A stretch of DNA of 64,000 nucleotides from Ornithinibacillus gellani (GCF_003730295.1 NZ_QTSZ01000017.1:310001-374000); one strand, 5' to 3'; shown: positions 34,184 through 43,195, numbered from the stretch's first letter. Numbers and translations are program-made. Notes: generated by a model from the sequence alone, not told the origin.

Positions 34184-35353
34184 ATGAATATCAAGGTACT
34201 AATACTTGCATTAACCGCCATCACTGTTGGGTTAGTAGAATTAATTGTTGGTGGTATATTACCGGAGATTGCGGCCGATTTACAGGTCTCCATTGGCTCG
34301 GCGGGTCAGCTTATTACGGTATTTGCATTGGTTTATGCAATTGCTGGTCCAGTGCTATTATCTCTCACCGCAAAAATGGAAAGAAAAAAGCTGTTTATGA
34401 TTACATTAACCATATTTTTCTTAGGAAATATGATGACTTATTTAAGCCCAAGCTTTACATTCATGATGGTCGCCCGGGTGATTACAGCGATGAGTGCCGC
34501 ACTTGTCATCGTCCTAGCACTCACCATCACTGCCAAGGTAGTACAGCCCGTGCATCGCGCAAAATCACTTGGCTTCATTTACATGGGAATTAGTTCTTCC
34601 CTTGTATTAGGTGTACCAATTGGTATTGTCATTACCAATTTCTTCGGTTGGCGAACAGTATTTCTTGGTATTGCTATTTTATCCATTGGTTCCATCCTCA
34701 TGATTTATAAATTTCTGGAACCAATCCCATCTGATAAAATATTACCATTGTCGGCACAGCTTAAATCGCTAGCTAACTTTAAAATTGTTGGTGCGCACCT
34801 AGCCATGATGTTCATGCTAGCTGGACATTATACGGTATATGCTTATTTCACACCATTTTTAGAAACAACCTTGCAGCTCAATTCGTATTGGGTAAGTATT
34901 TGCTATTTCCTATTTGGCATAGCTGCGGTCTGTGGCGGAGCGCTCGGCGGAACATTAGCTGATCGAATCGGCTCACCTAAAAGTATGATGATTGTGATCA
35001 GTTCGTTTGCCATCGTACTATTCATCCTGCCATATACCACCTTTTCATTTACACTTTTCATAGCAGCAATGATGTTGTGGGGAGCATTAAGCTGGGCATT
35101 AGCCCCGGGCATCCAAAACTATCTAATAGAGACAGATCCTGCTTCTTCCGACATTCATCAGAGCTTGAATAATTCGGCACTTCAAATCGGTATTGCTTTA
35201 GGTTCGGGTATTGGTGGTACTGTGTTAGAGCATACCAATTCTGTCGTAAGCACAGCAGGAGCAGGGGCGAGCGTTGTCGTCATTTCATTCGTCTTTGCTG
35301 CTATCTCGCTCGCTCTTCCCACACATACCAAGCAATTAGAATTATCCAAATAA
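34184..35353 (+). CDS. pbuE: Purine base/nucleoside efflux pump (PbuE, MFS)
   Basis: A 389-residue major facilitator with 12 membrane spans. It starts MNIKVLILALTAITVGLVELIVGGILPEIAADL and contains SAGQLI, LTAKMERKK, and LAGHYTVYAYFTPFLE, closely like B. subtilis PbuE (YdhL), which exports hypoxanthine, adenine and related purines. AGGAGGAAAGG precedes the ATG. The leader is a purine riboswitch whose terminator is disrupted by ligand, so expression should rise when purine base accumulates. It is monocistronic. Confidence 0.92.
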   Translation: MNIKVLILALTAITVGLVELIVGGILPEIAADLQVSIGSAGQLITVFALVYAIAGPVLLSLTAKMERKKLFMITLTIFFLGNMMTYLSPSFTFMMVARVITAMSAALVIVLALTITAKVVQPVHRAKSLGFIYMGISSSLVLGVPIGIVITNFFGWRTVFLGIAILSIGSILMIYKFLEPIPSDKILPLSAQLKSLANFKIVGAHLAMMFMLAGHYTVYAYFTPFLETTLQLNSYWVSICYFLFGIAAVCGGALGGTLADRIGSPKSMMIVISSFAIVLFILPYTTFSFTLFIAAMMLWGALSWALAPGIQNYLIETDPASSDIHQSLNNSALQIGIALGSGIGGTVLEHTNSVVSTAGAGASVVVISFVFAAISLALPTHTKQLELSK

Positions 35354-35367
35354 CATTTATAAAACCA

Positions 35368-35411
35368 AACAGCACTTGGACTTATTTTCATGGATCCTGT
35401 GCTGTTTTTTT
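35368..35411 (+). terminator. Terminator after pbuE
   Basis: AACAGCAC (35368-35375) pairs with GTGCTGTT (35399-35406), followed by T-run. Confidence 0.8.
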
Positions 35412-35537
35412 GTACCCAAAAAAGAATTCCTCCCTCTATCCTTCTAACCTCTCATAAATCATTTTAAGCAGAATATCATATAACAATCTATAGAAAATCA
35501 CTTCAAGCTCACCGATTTTCTACAAGGAGGGATGATT

Positions 35538-35648
35538 TTGGAGCATGCTTTAACTGGCTGGACCTTTTTCTGGTTTTATATTCCAATGCCCTTGTTGGTT
35601 ATTTGGGCAACCATCACTTTTTTCACAGAAAGGAGAAATAATTCGTGA
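35538..35648 (+). CDS. 36-residue membrane peptide translationally coupled to the SSS transporter
   Basis: TTG start at 35538 with AAGGAGGGATGA upstream. The peptide has one hydrophobic span (WTFFWFYIPMPLLVIWATITFF) and a basic tail TERRNNS. Its TGA stop overlaps the GTG start of the transporter (GTGA, 35645-35648), so translation is probably coupled. Small single-span partners encoded just ahead of sodium:solute symporters are known in other bacteria (for example YhdT next to PanF), but this one is not a recognisable member. A role as symporter subunit is inference. Confidence 0.7.
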   Translation: MEHALTGWTFFWFYIPMPLLVIWATITFFTERRNNS

Positions 35649-37150
35649 GTCCAACGATGATCACGTTTATCCTCTATCTACTGGTGATGATTATCATCGG
35701 TGTGATTACCTATCGAATGACACATACATTATCCGATTATATATTGGGAGGCAGATCGTTAAATAGCTGGGTAACCGCCTTCTCCGCATCTGCAAGCGAC
35801 TTTAGTGGCTGGCTGCTCATTGGACTGCCGGGTGCGGCTTATGCTGCAGGATTAGGTACATGGAGCCTATGGATTGCAATTGGCTTAGCCATAGGTGCAG
35901 TTATCAATTGGCAATACATTGCGAAAAGACTTCGAATTTATACGGAATTTACCCAGGATTCTATTACATTGCCACAGTTTTTTGAAAATAGATACCGTGA
36001 CCAATCCCATTTACTTCGTGTTATTTCTGCAGTATTTATTTTAGCCTTCTTTCTTTTCTATACCGCGTCAGGACTTGTCGCCGGTGCAAAGCTTTTTCAA
36101 GGAACATTTGCAGCAGATTATCATACCTCACTCATTATTGGAGCACTTATCATTGTCACATATACCTTTCTCGGCGGTTTTTTGGCGGTTAGTTATACGG
36201 ACCTGATTCAAGGTTTATTGATGACCATCGCACTAGCGTTTACAGCGATTTATGGACTAATTTACATTGGCGGATTCGGTGCATTATTTAATCAGCTGGG
36301 ATCCATTAGCCCAAGCCTCATTGATGCATTCGCAGATACACGATATGACGAACCAAATAGCATACTATGGCAGGCAGCTGGTCCAATCGGTGTGGTAGGC
36401 ATTATTTCTGCGTTAGCGTGGGGACTAGGATATTTTGGCCAACCACATATTTTAGCACGGTTTATGGCTATACGGTCTCATAAACAGATTCCAAAAGCAC
36501 GACTAATCAATGTGTCTCTTGGTTTGGTTATACCGTTATATGCTGCTTTAATCGTCGGTATGATTGGTATTGTTACATTAGATAAACCTTTGGCAGATGC
36601 TGAGCAAGTATATATTCAACTTGTACAAATTGTTTATAATCCTTGGATTGCGGGGATATTACTTGCAGCCGTATTGGCAGCAATTATGAGTACAGTAGAT
36701 TCTCAGTTGCTTGTATCCTCCAGTGCACTATCAGAGGATTTTTATCGCAGGTATTTTCGAAAGCATGCGAGTGAAAAGGAATTGGTATGGGTCGGTCGTT
36801 TTTCGGTACTATTAATAGCCATTATTGCTTTATTACTAGCTTGGAATGAATCCAGTTCCGTACTGGAACTTGTGTCCTATGCATGGGCAGGGTTTGGCGC
36901 AACCTTTGGACCAGCAATCTTATTTTCATTATTTTGGCGTAGAACTACCCGAAACGGCATACTGGCTGGAATCATTGTTGGTGGCCTAACCATCTTCATC
37001 TGGCCCTTCACTGGATCGGAATTGTATGAAATGGTACCTGGTTTCATTCTCTCCAGTTTAGCAATTATTCTATTTAGTCTCATTAGCAAACAGCCTTCCG
37101 AGGACATTTTAAACGAGTATGATAAAGTGATAGATAAAATCCGTTCCTGA
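35645..37150 (+). CDS. putP: Sodium:solute symporter, PutP type
   Basis: 501 residues with 12-13 transmembrane helices and the PutP landmarks: YILGGRSLNSWVTAFSASASDFSGWLLIGLPG (sodium and substrate site), FFENRYRD, and AAIMSTVDSQLLVSSSALSEDFYRR. Sodium/proline symport is the best guess from similarity. However, the neighbouring arginase-family enzyme with an unusual metal site leaves open another amino acid or guanidino compound as substrate. GTG start overlapping the upstream peptide; AAAGGAG is inside that peptide gene. Confidence 0.85.
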   Translation: MSPTMITFILYLLVMIIIGVITYRMTHTLSDYILGGRSLNSWVTAFSASASDFSGWLLIGLPGAAYAAGLGTWSLWIAIGLAIGAVINWQYIAKRLRIYTEFTQDSITLPQFFENRYRDQSHLLRVISAVFILAFFLFYTASGLVAGAKLFQGTFAADYHTSLIIGALIIVTYTFLGGFLAVSYTDLIQGLLMTIALAFTAIYGLIYIGGFGALFNQLGSISPSLIDAFADTRYDEPNSILWQAAGPIGVVGIISALAWGLGYFGQPHILARFMAIRSHKQIPKARLINVSLGLVIPLYAALIVGMIGIVTLDKPLADAEQVYIQLVQIVYNPWIAGILLAAVLAAIMSTVDSQLLVSSSALSEDFYRRYFRKHASEKELVWVGRFSVLLIAIIALLLAWNESSSVLELVSYAWAGFGATFGPAILFSLFWRRTTRNGILAGIIVGGLTIFIWPFTGSELYEMVPGFILSSLAIILFSLISKQPSEDILNEYDKVIDKIRS

Positions 37151-37196
37151 TAGGATAGAAACTACGAATTTGAAAAATAGGCAAGGAGAGATTGTA

Positions 37197-38153
37197 TTGG
37201 AAAACACGTTGTATGGGAATACTCCCTGTTTTTTAAATAGTAAGAGAGCTGATTGGTTGAATAGTGATGCATATGATGTCCTTATTTTCGGGGTTCCCTG
37301 GGAAGGTGCTGTCACTTGGGGAGATTACACTGGATGTGAGTTAGGGCCAAAATCGATCCGTCTACATTCTGCCCGTTATTCGGGGTATCTGCCAGAGCTG
37401 GGACATATTGATGTATTGGAGCATTATAAACTTGGGGATCTAGGTGATGTCGATGTCGTGGCAGCAAATGCTGTGGAAACGATGGAACGAATTGAAGCAT
37501 TTGCCTATCAAGTATGGAAAACGAAGAAATTTCCAGTTATTTTTGGTGGTGACCATAGTATCACCTATCCCATCGTAAAAGCACTCGGTAAACAAACAAA
37601 CGGTAAAATCGGGATCATTCATTTGGATGCCCATTACGATAATCACCCTGATTACCAAGGAGAACGCTATGCTAGAAACACACCATTTCATCGATTATAT
37701 GAATGCGAATCCGTTCGAAATGAAAGTATCGTTCATATGGGGATACATGGCCCTAGGAATAAACCGGAAACTGGGAAATACGCAATGGAAGCTGGCGCAA
37801 AAACGATTACCATTCGCGATATTCGCCAAGCAAAATCCATTTCGGATATTGCACGTGTTGCCTATCAGATGGCAAAAGAAGATACAGAAGTCGTTTATTT
37901 ATCTATTTGTAGTGATGTACTGGATTTTGCTTTTAATCCTGGTGGACCAGTCGATGGCAATGGGCTTACTTCCTTTGAACTGCTGGAGTTGGTACATGAA
38001 TTTGCCAAACGCGGTATTAACGGAATGGATTTTGTAGAGGTATATCCTCCACAGGACAGAAATCATCAATCCTCTCATTTCGTCACCTATGCAGTACTTT
38101 ATGCTTTAGCTGGAAATGTCATCAATTTATCCCAAAAAGAAAACGAGCGCTGA
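37197..38153 (+). CDS. Ureohydrolase (arginase/agmatinase family) with an altered metal site
   Basis: A 318-residue member starting at TTG (37197, GGAG 8 nt upstream), 46 nt after putP. Family motifs are GGDHS (His120) and DAHYD (Asp144, His146, Asp148). The third motif, normally SxDxDxxD, reads S-I-C238-S-D240-V-L-D243: the bridging Asp ligand is replaced by Cys, and the following DPA is DFA. The family hydrolyses C-N bonds of guanidino or formimino compounds with two Mn ions. The substitution suggests a different metal set, a new substrate, or loss of activity. It probably forms an operon with the transporter. Confidence 0.82.
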   Translation: MENTLYGNTPCFLNSKRADWLNSDAYDVLIFGVPWEGAVTWGDYTGCELGPKSIRLHSARYSGYLPELGHIDVLEHYKLGDLGDVDVVAANAVETMERIEAFAYQVWKTKKFPVIFGGDHSITYPIVKALGKQTNGKIGIIHLDAHYDNHPDYQGERYARNTPFHRLYECESVRNESIVHMGIHGPRNKPETGKYAMEAGAKTITIRDIRQAKSISDIARVAYQMAKEDTEVVYLSICSDVLDFAFNPGGPVDGNGLTSFELLELVHEFAKRGINGMDFVEVYPPQDRNHQSSHFVTYAVLYALAGNVINLSQKENER

Positions 38154-38179
38154 CTTTGATTATCAGCGCTCGTTTTTTT
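38142..38179 (+). terminator. Terminator overlapping the ureohydrolase stop codon
   Basis: AACGAGCGCTGA (38142-38153) pairs with TCAGCGCTCGTT (38163-38174), then T-run. The stop codon TGA is part of the stem. Confidence 0.9.
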
Positions 38180-38196
38180 GATACGTGTAGAATGAA

Positions 38197-41100
38197 TTAA
38201 TCTAACTGCTTATTCTTTTTACGCGGTCTACCAATTACTTCATATACGATTGGTACAATAACAAGGGTTAATAACGTCGAGCTTACCAATCCACCAATAA
38301 CGGTGATAGCCAAGCCCTTCGAAATTAATCCGCCACCATCTTCCATCCCAAATAATAATGGAGATAATGCCCCGATTGTAGCTAGTGCAGTCATTAAGAT
38401 TGGACGTAACCGGGTACCACCAGCTTCTAATATAGCTGCTCGTGTTTCCATGCCAGTTTTTTCATTACGGATCACACGGTCCACCAACACAATCGCATTG
38501 GTAACGACAATACCAATTAGCATCAAAGCACCAATCATGGCAGATACACTTACTGGCTCACCAAATATCCACAAGGCGACGAGACTACCAATCACGGTAA
38601 ACGGTAGTGAGAAAAGAATTGCAAATGGTGCTAAACCACCACTAAAGGTTACGACAAGGACAAAGTAGACAATCGCAATTGCAGCTACCATTGCAACTCC
38701 TAATTGGGTAAATGCCTCTTCAATCTGTTCCGTAACACCACCGAATTCTACTTTCACACCAGCAGGTAGATCAAGTTTTTCTATCGCTTTATCAACAGTA
38801 CTGGATACACCAGCTGCGTCTTTGGAATTAATATCTGCCGTTACACTGGCATACATTTTTCCATCTAGACGTTCAATCGTTTCAGGAGATTTCCCTTCCT
38901 TCACTTCAACAACATCGGCGATTTTAACCTTTGTGCCAAGCGGTGTATCTATTTCTATTTTTGTTAAATCATCGATGGTTTTATAGGAGTTTTTTTCAAC
39001 TTCCACAAATACATCAACATCTGCCCCATCATGTTTCACCGTTGTAAGGGCTTCATTCGCTTGATTATCACTTAGAGCCATCCCAATTTGTGCAGCGGTC
39101 AACCCTTGCTCACTCAATTTCTTTTGGTCAGCAACAAGTGTGTATTGATCATACGCTTCCGTTAGACTTGATTCTACTTGATCCAGGTCTTTATTTTTTT
39201 CGATAGCAGGAATGATTTCATCCATTGCGGCCTGAATATCCTCTACATTATTCCCAAATACATTTAGCTCCAAGCCACTGCTCATACCGGAAAAATCAAG
39301 GCTGCCCCAATCTCCTCTTTCGGTATCTTGGTTCAAATCTTCAATTAAAAGTTTACTTTCTTCAGAGAAATTCTTAAAATCATCCTCGTATTTAATAAAA
39401 AACAAGGCGGAGTTTTCATTTATCCCCATCATGGCGCCCATGCCCATCATGCTATCTTCCCCAAGAGAGAACTGATACATCTCAACACCATCACGGTTAT
39501 TAAGAAGGGATTCTGCTTCAAGCGCTACTTCCTCTGCTTGTGCTCTCGTTTGACCAGGTTCTGGGCTGTATGTTGCAATCATCATCTTCTCTTCTTCATC
39601 TGGAAGGAAACTTGCGCCAATAACCGGGATAAGAAACAAGCTTGCTACTAAAACAATTGTTGCAGATCCAAAAACAATGATTTTATGATTTAAGGACCAT
39701 TCTAGAATCCCTTTATAAAAGTTCGCTAATTTGCTTTCTTTCTTTTCTTGTTTCAACTGTTCCCCATTTGTTTTTGCAACCAATCTCTTTTTGAACAAGG
39801 AGTGTGAAAGCATTGGGACAATTGTTACTGCCACAATGAGGGATGCTGCTAAGGCAAATACAATTGCCAGTGCAAAAGGTAAGAACAATTCTCCAACCAT
39901 ACCACCGACTAATGCAATAGGTAAAAATACGACAATGGTTACGACCGTTGAAGAGAAAATGGGAATAAACATTTGTCTCGTTGCTTCACGGATTAATTCT
40001 TTTCCTTGTAATTTCTCATCTGGCAATGACATTCTTCGGTAAATATTTTCCATAACAACAATGGAATCATCAATTACCCGGCCAATTGCAACTGTTAATG
40101 CACCCAATGTTAAAATATTTAAGGTGATATCCATTTGGTGTAAGAAGAATATCGCCATCAACAATGATAACGGAATCGACACGATCGATATAACCGTCGT
40201 TCTGAAGTTTCTCAAGAACAGTAAAATAACGATGACTGCAAAGACAATTCCAAATATAGCCTTTTCGACCATCAAACTAACAGAAGCTTCAATCGGTTCT
40301 GCCTGGTCAAAGGTAGTGGTTGCTGTAAATCCAAAGTCTGATTCGAAATCATCCAGCACATCTTTAACTTTGTTAACCACTTCAACTGTGTTAGCCTGTG
40401 GTGCTTTTACAATTTGTAATCCAATGGACTCTTCCCCGTTGGTTCTTGAAATAGATGGTGCTTTTTTCACCATTTCAATCTTAGCAAGATCACCTAACTT
40501 TACAGTAGGTACACCCATTTCAGCTTGTGCCATTTGATCACTTGACATATCACCTTCTGTTGGTAATTGGCTTTCTGCAGGGTTCTCCCCTTCAGTCGGC
40601 ATGTCCCCACCATTTCCTTGATTACCCATACCAGGATTCATTGCCCCATCTGGAAGCTCCGGCATTTGCGGTGTATATGGAATTTGAACATTTTTCAAGT
40701 CTTCTAAAGATACAATATCATTGTCAATCACGACATTTTTTTCTGATTTATCAAAGGCAGTTAAACCGAGTGGAAACGTAACGCTAGATCCTTGTATAAG
40801 CTGCTCTACTGTATCCTCTGTTAATCCGTGTTCAGCTAAAGCCTTCTGATCAAACGTAAGAGATACTTCTTGAATTTGCTGACCAGCCATTTGTGCTTCT
40901 GCTAAACCATCAATTCCTTCCAGTGAAGGTAGAACTTCCTTTTCAATTAGTTCTGTTAGCTCCTCTAAAGAGCGATCCGAATCAGAAATACTCGCTGCCA
41001 TGACTGGCATTGCATTAAAGCTTATCCGCATGACGTCAGGATCTGAAGCTGAGTCTGGCAAGGATAAGTTTTCTAATGCTTCCTGTACTTCCGTCGTTGC

Positions 41101-41415
41101 TTTATCCATATCTGAACCATAATCGAATTGAATCATGACAGAGGAAGCGTTGGCATAGGAGGAAGACATGAACAACTCTACACCATTTAAATTTTGAACA
41201 CGCTGTTCAATAGGCTCCGTAACATCCTTCGCCACTACATCAGGTGCCGCTCCGGGATATGTAGTAACAACAGATAAGTTTGGCAAGGTTATGTCAGGGA
41301 TTGCTTCTTGCTTCATATTCAGTCCTGAATATATCCCCATAAAAATAACGATAATCGATAAAATCCATATAGCTAATTTATTATTCAAAGAAAAATTGAT
41401 AATCTTTTTCAACAT
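38197..41415 (-). CDS. RND multidrug efflux transporter (AcrB/SwrC-like)
   Basis: A 1072-residue inner-membrane proton antiporter with two repeats of six transmembrane helices and large porter loops. It starts LKKIINFSLNNKLAIWILSIIVIFMGIYSGLNMKQEAIPDI, and has GRVIDDSIVVMENIYRRM in TM4-5 of repeat one. An unusual Met- and acid-rich, Pro/Gly-rich insertion occupies about residues 246-300 of the first porter loop, and a second MMGMGAMMG cluster sits in the other loop. No membrane-fusion partner gene adjoins, as for Bacillus SwrC. It is 50 nt downstream of a TetR gene on the same strand and likely co-transcribed with it. Confidence 0.92.
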   Translation of the reverse strand: MLKKIINFSLNNKLAIWILSIIVIFMGIYSGLNMKQEAIPDITLPNLSVVTTYPGAAPDVVAKDVTEPIEQRVQNLNGVELFMSSSYANASSVMIQFDYGSDMDKATTEVQEALENLSLPDSASDPDVMRISFNAMPVMAASISDSDRSLEELTELIEKEVLPSLEGIDGLAEAQMAGQQIQEVSLTFDQKALAEHGLTEDTVEQLIQGSSVTFPLGLTAFDKSEKNVVIDNDIVSLEDLKNVQIPYTPQMPELPDGAMNPGMGNQGNGGDMPTEGENPAESQLPTEGDMSSDQMAQAEMGVPTVKLGDLAKIEMVKKAPSISRTNGEESIGLQIVKAPQANTVEVVNKVKDVLDDFESDFGFTATTTFDQAEPIEASVSLMVEKAIFGIVFAVIVILLFLRNFRTTVISIVSIPLSLLMAIFFLHQMDITLNILTLGALTVAIGRVIDDSIVVMENIYRRMSLPDEKLQGKELIREATRQMFIPIFSSTVVTIVVFLPIALVGGMVGELFLPFALAIVFALAASLIVAVTIVPMLSHSLFKKRLVAKTNGEQLKQEKKESKLANFYKGILEWSLNHKIIVFGSATIVLVASLFLIPVIGASFLPDEEEKMMIATYSPEPGQTRAQAEEVALEAESLLNNRDGVEMYQFSLGEDSMMGMGAMMGINENSALFFIKYEDDFKNFSEESKLLIEDLNQDTERGDWGSLDFSGMSSGLELNVFGNNVEDIQAAMDEIIPAIEKNKDLDQVESSLTEAYDQYTLVADQKKLSEQGLTAAQIGMALSDNQANEALTTVKHDGADVDVFVEVEKNSYKTIDDLTKIEIDTPLGTKVKIADVVEVKEGKSPETIERLDGKMYASVTADINSKDAAGVSSTVDKAIEKLDLPAGVKVEFGGVTEQIEEAFTQLGVAMVAAIAIVYFVLVVTFSGGLAPFAILFSLPFTVIGSLVALWIFGEPVSVSAMIGALMLIGIVVTNAIVLVDRVIRNEKTGMETRAAILEAGGTRLRPILMTALATIGALSPLLFGMEDGGGLISKGLAITVIGGLVSSTLLTLVIVPIVYEVIGRPRKKNKQLD

Positions 41416-41465
41416 TTACGCCCCTTCTACTTTATGTTTATTGTTCATAGATGAATCCTGCTTCA

Positions 41466-42077
41466 TCATTTTATAAAGCCACGCTTCACTAGCTTTAACT
41501 GCAGTTCAAAATGCTTGGCCACTTCTTCATCCGATAATTCCTGTGCGAACTTTAACATTAATGCCTGTATCATAATCGTCATTGTAATCTGTAGCATATG
41601 AAATAATTCCTCATTATTGGCAGCATGTAAATCTTCAATTTGAATAAGAGGCAAAACATTCGACATTTGTTTGTTAAATTCCTCTAATTTGACAGTGTGC
41701 TTAAATGTTTTTTCAATCTTATAATTCATGTTTAAAAACATATTGCTATAGAAATCCCTTGTATCTTTTTCATTAATTAAAGATAATGTCGAATAAAACA
41801 TTCCCGTCATTGCTGCAAACAAGTCACCATCATGTTTTTTTAACTCCGAAACAAAAACAGCCCAACGATCTTCTGTATTTTTATCTAATAAATAAAAGTA
41901 TAAATCGTCCTTATCCTCAAAATATTGATAGAAGCTTCCACGAGAAACGCCAGCTTCCTTTACAATATTTGCTATTAATGCATCATTTAATGGAACACGA
42001 GAAAACTCTTTCCTTGCTGCCCGAATTAAAGTAGCCTTTTTTTCTTCTGGCAGGTTAAAAAATGTTTGCTTGGGCAC
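41466..42077 (-). CDS. TetR family regulator of the RND pump
   Basis: 203 residues from the GTG at 42077, with AAAGGGGG 9 nt upstream; an earlier GTG (42110) lacks a site. Helix-turn-helix at about 27-50 (NDALIANIVKEAGVSRGSFYQYFEDKDDLY), then the ligand domain. It is the first gene of a two-gene operon with the pump. Its promoter contains a 13-nt dyad matching a second dyad nearer the start codon, so autoregulation is likely. Confidence 0.85.
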   Translation of the reverse strand: MPKQTFFNLPEEKKATLIRAARKEFSRVPLNDALIANIVKEAGVSRGSFYQYFEDKDDLYFYLLDKNTEDRWAVFVSELKKHDGDLFAAMTGMFYSTLSLINEKDTRDFYSNMFLNMNYKIEKTFKHTVKLEEFNKQMSNVLPLIQIEDLHAANNEELFHMLQITMTIMIQALMLKFAQELSDEEVAKHFELQLKLVKRGFIK

Positions 42078-42104
42078 TTCATCTTTCCCCCTTTTTCGAC
42101 TATA

Positions 42105-42163
42105 TGACACGGTGTTACTTATTACACTTTAGCAAGTATAAATGACGCGATGTCACACGTCAA
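42105..42163 (-). promoter_or_regulatory. Promoter and two operators of the TetR-RND operon
   Basis: Minus-strand TTGACG (42163-42158), 17-nt spacer, TATACT (42140-42135). The spacer contains TGACGCGATGTCA (42143-42155). A second, imperfect copy TGACACGGTGTTA is at 42105-42117, 38 nt away, just before the coding region. Confidence 0.75.
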
Positions 42164-42167
42164 GCAT

Positions 42168-42319
42168 TTTATCACGGATTAACTGGCTGTAGCCCCCACT
42201 TCAAGTATTTTGTTTATAACTAGAATTGTATGGGGGGCAACAGCCAGTAAAGGCCTGATTGGTTCAACTAACAATCAGTGGGGGAAGTACGAACCCCACT
42301 GATTGAAGTTTCACTTTAT
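42168..42319 (+). repeat. IS200/IS605-like repeat, copy 4 (full length)
   Basis: TTTAT (42168-42172), then CACGGATTAACTGGCTG; the right end GATTGAAGTTTCAC precedes TTTAT (42315-42319). The body is 142 nt, with central stem (AACTGGCTGT/ACAGCCAGT) and terminal hairpin (AATCAGTGGGG/CCCCACTGATT). It ends 5 nt from the -35 box of the TetR-RND operon. Confidence 0.75.
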
Positions 42320-42367
42320 GACGTCATGCCACTTTTTTTAATATACTTCACAAATCTTTGGTCATAA

Positions 42368-42420
42368 AACCAAAATGAAATAGCTGCACCAATCATTGGT
42401 ACAGCTAGTTCATTCGGTTT
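42368..42420 (-). terminator. Long-stem terminator after the frameshifted mgtE
   Basis: About 24-bp near-perfect arms: AACC..AGCTGCACCA (42368 on) with TGGTACAGCT..GGTT ending at 42419. The minus-strand tail is only moderately T-rich. Confidence 0.6.
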
Positions 42421-42436
42421 ATTATTTACTTAAAAA

Positions 42437-43195
42437 TTATAATAAATGAAGAAAGCTTGTTGCGATTGTAAAATAGATAAGTAAGCCAATAATATCATTC
42501 AATGTCGTAATAAATGGTCCGGAAGCAATGGCAGGATCAAATTTTAATTTATGAATAAGCAATGGAACAACTGCACCAATAACAGCAGATGCACTTAAGG
42601 TGCAAAAAATAGAAACTCCAACAATCAATCCAAGCGCAGGATGTTGATATAATAAGGAAATGATAATCGTAATAATAATCATACATGCAAGCCCCATCCA
42701 TATGCCTGTTCCAAGTTCTCTCCGAATGATTTTGAACACACTATTTTTTTCTATAGTACCGAGTGCCAAACCACGTACGGAAACCGCAAGTGATTGAGTA
42801 CCCACATTTCCTGCTGAATCCATAATCATTGGAATAAATGCTGCCAACAAAACAACTGACTCTAATGTGTCTTCAAATCTCCCAATAATTCCACCGGTAA
42901 GTAAACCGAAAAACATAAGCGCAATAATCCAAGGAGATCGTTTTTTGGCTGCTGAAAAAGAACCAATATGAATATCTGTAGCACCTTTCGTAGCAGATAT
43001 TTCTCCAAAGTCCTCGGTTGTTTCCGCTTCTAAAATATCCATCATATCATCAACCGTAACAATCCCTAATAAATGATTTTGCTTGGAAACGACCGGCACA
43101 GCAAGTAAATCATATTTTTGGATCACTTTACCAACTTCTTCCTGATCCATCACATCAGGCACAGATATAACTCTCCTACTCATAATCTCTTCCAT
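42437..43195 (-). CDS. mgtE: C-terminal half of a frameshifted MgtE magnesium transporter
   Basis: 252 residues: the second CBS motif (MSRRVISVPDVMDQEEVGKVIQKYDLLAVPVV...), the connecting helix and all five membrane spans, including FIPMIMDSAGNVGTQSLAVSVRG, which lines the Mg2+ pore, and the C-terminal PAIASGPFITTLND. It overlaps the preceding fragment by 16 nt in another frame. Its ATG has no ribosome binding site, so it is unlikely to be an independent gene. Compared with the intact MgtE at 60497-61855, joining the two needs one inserted base near 43195. Probably a pseudogene half, unless the ribosome slips by -1. Confidence 0.75.
   Translation of the reverse strand: MEEIMSRRVISVPDVMDQEEVGKVIQKYDLLAVPVVSKQNHLLGIVTVDDMMDILEAETTEDFGEISATKGATDIHIGSFSAAKKRSPWIIALMFFGLLTGGIIGRFEDTLESVVLLAAFIPMIMDSAGNVGTQSLAVSVRGLALGTIEKNSVFKIIRRELGTGIWMGLACMIIITIIISLLYQHPALGLIVGVSIFCTLSASAVIGAVVPLLIHKLKFDPAIASGPFITTLNDIIGLLIYFTIATSFLHLL

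Noticed and set aside
13472-42319. CRISPR-like array from repeated GAAACTTCAATC segments
   Set aside because: Copies are dispersed over 43 kb in both orientations with no regular spacers or cas genes; they fit a mobile repeat instead.
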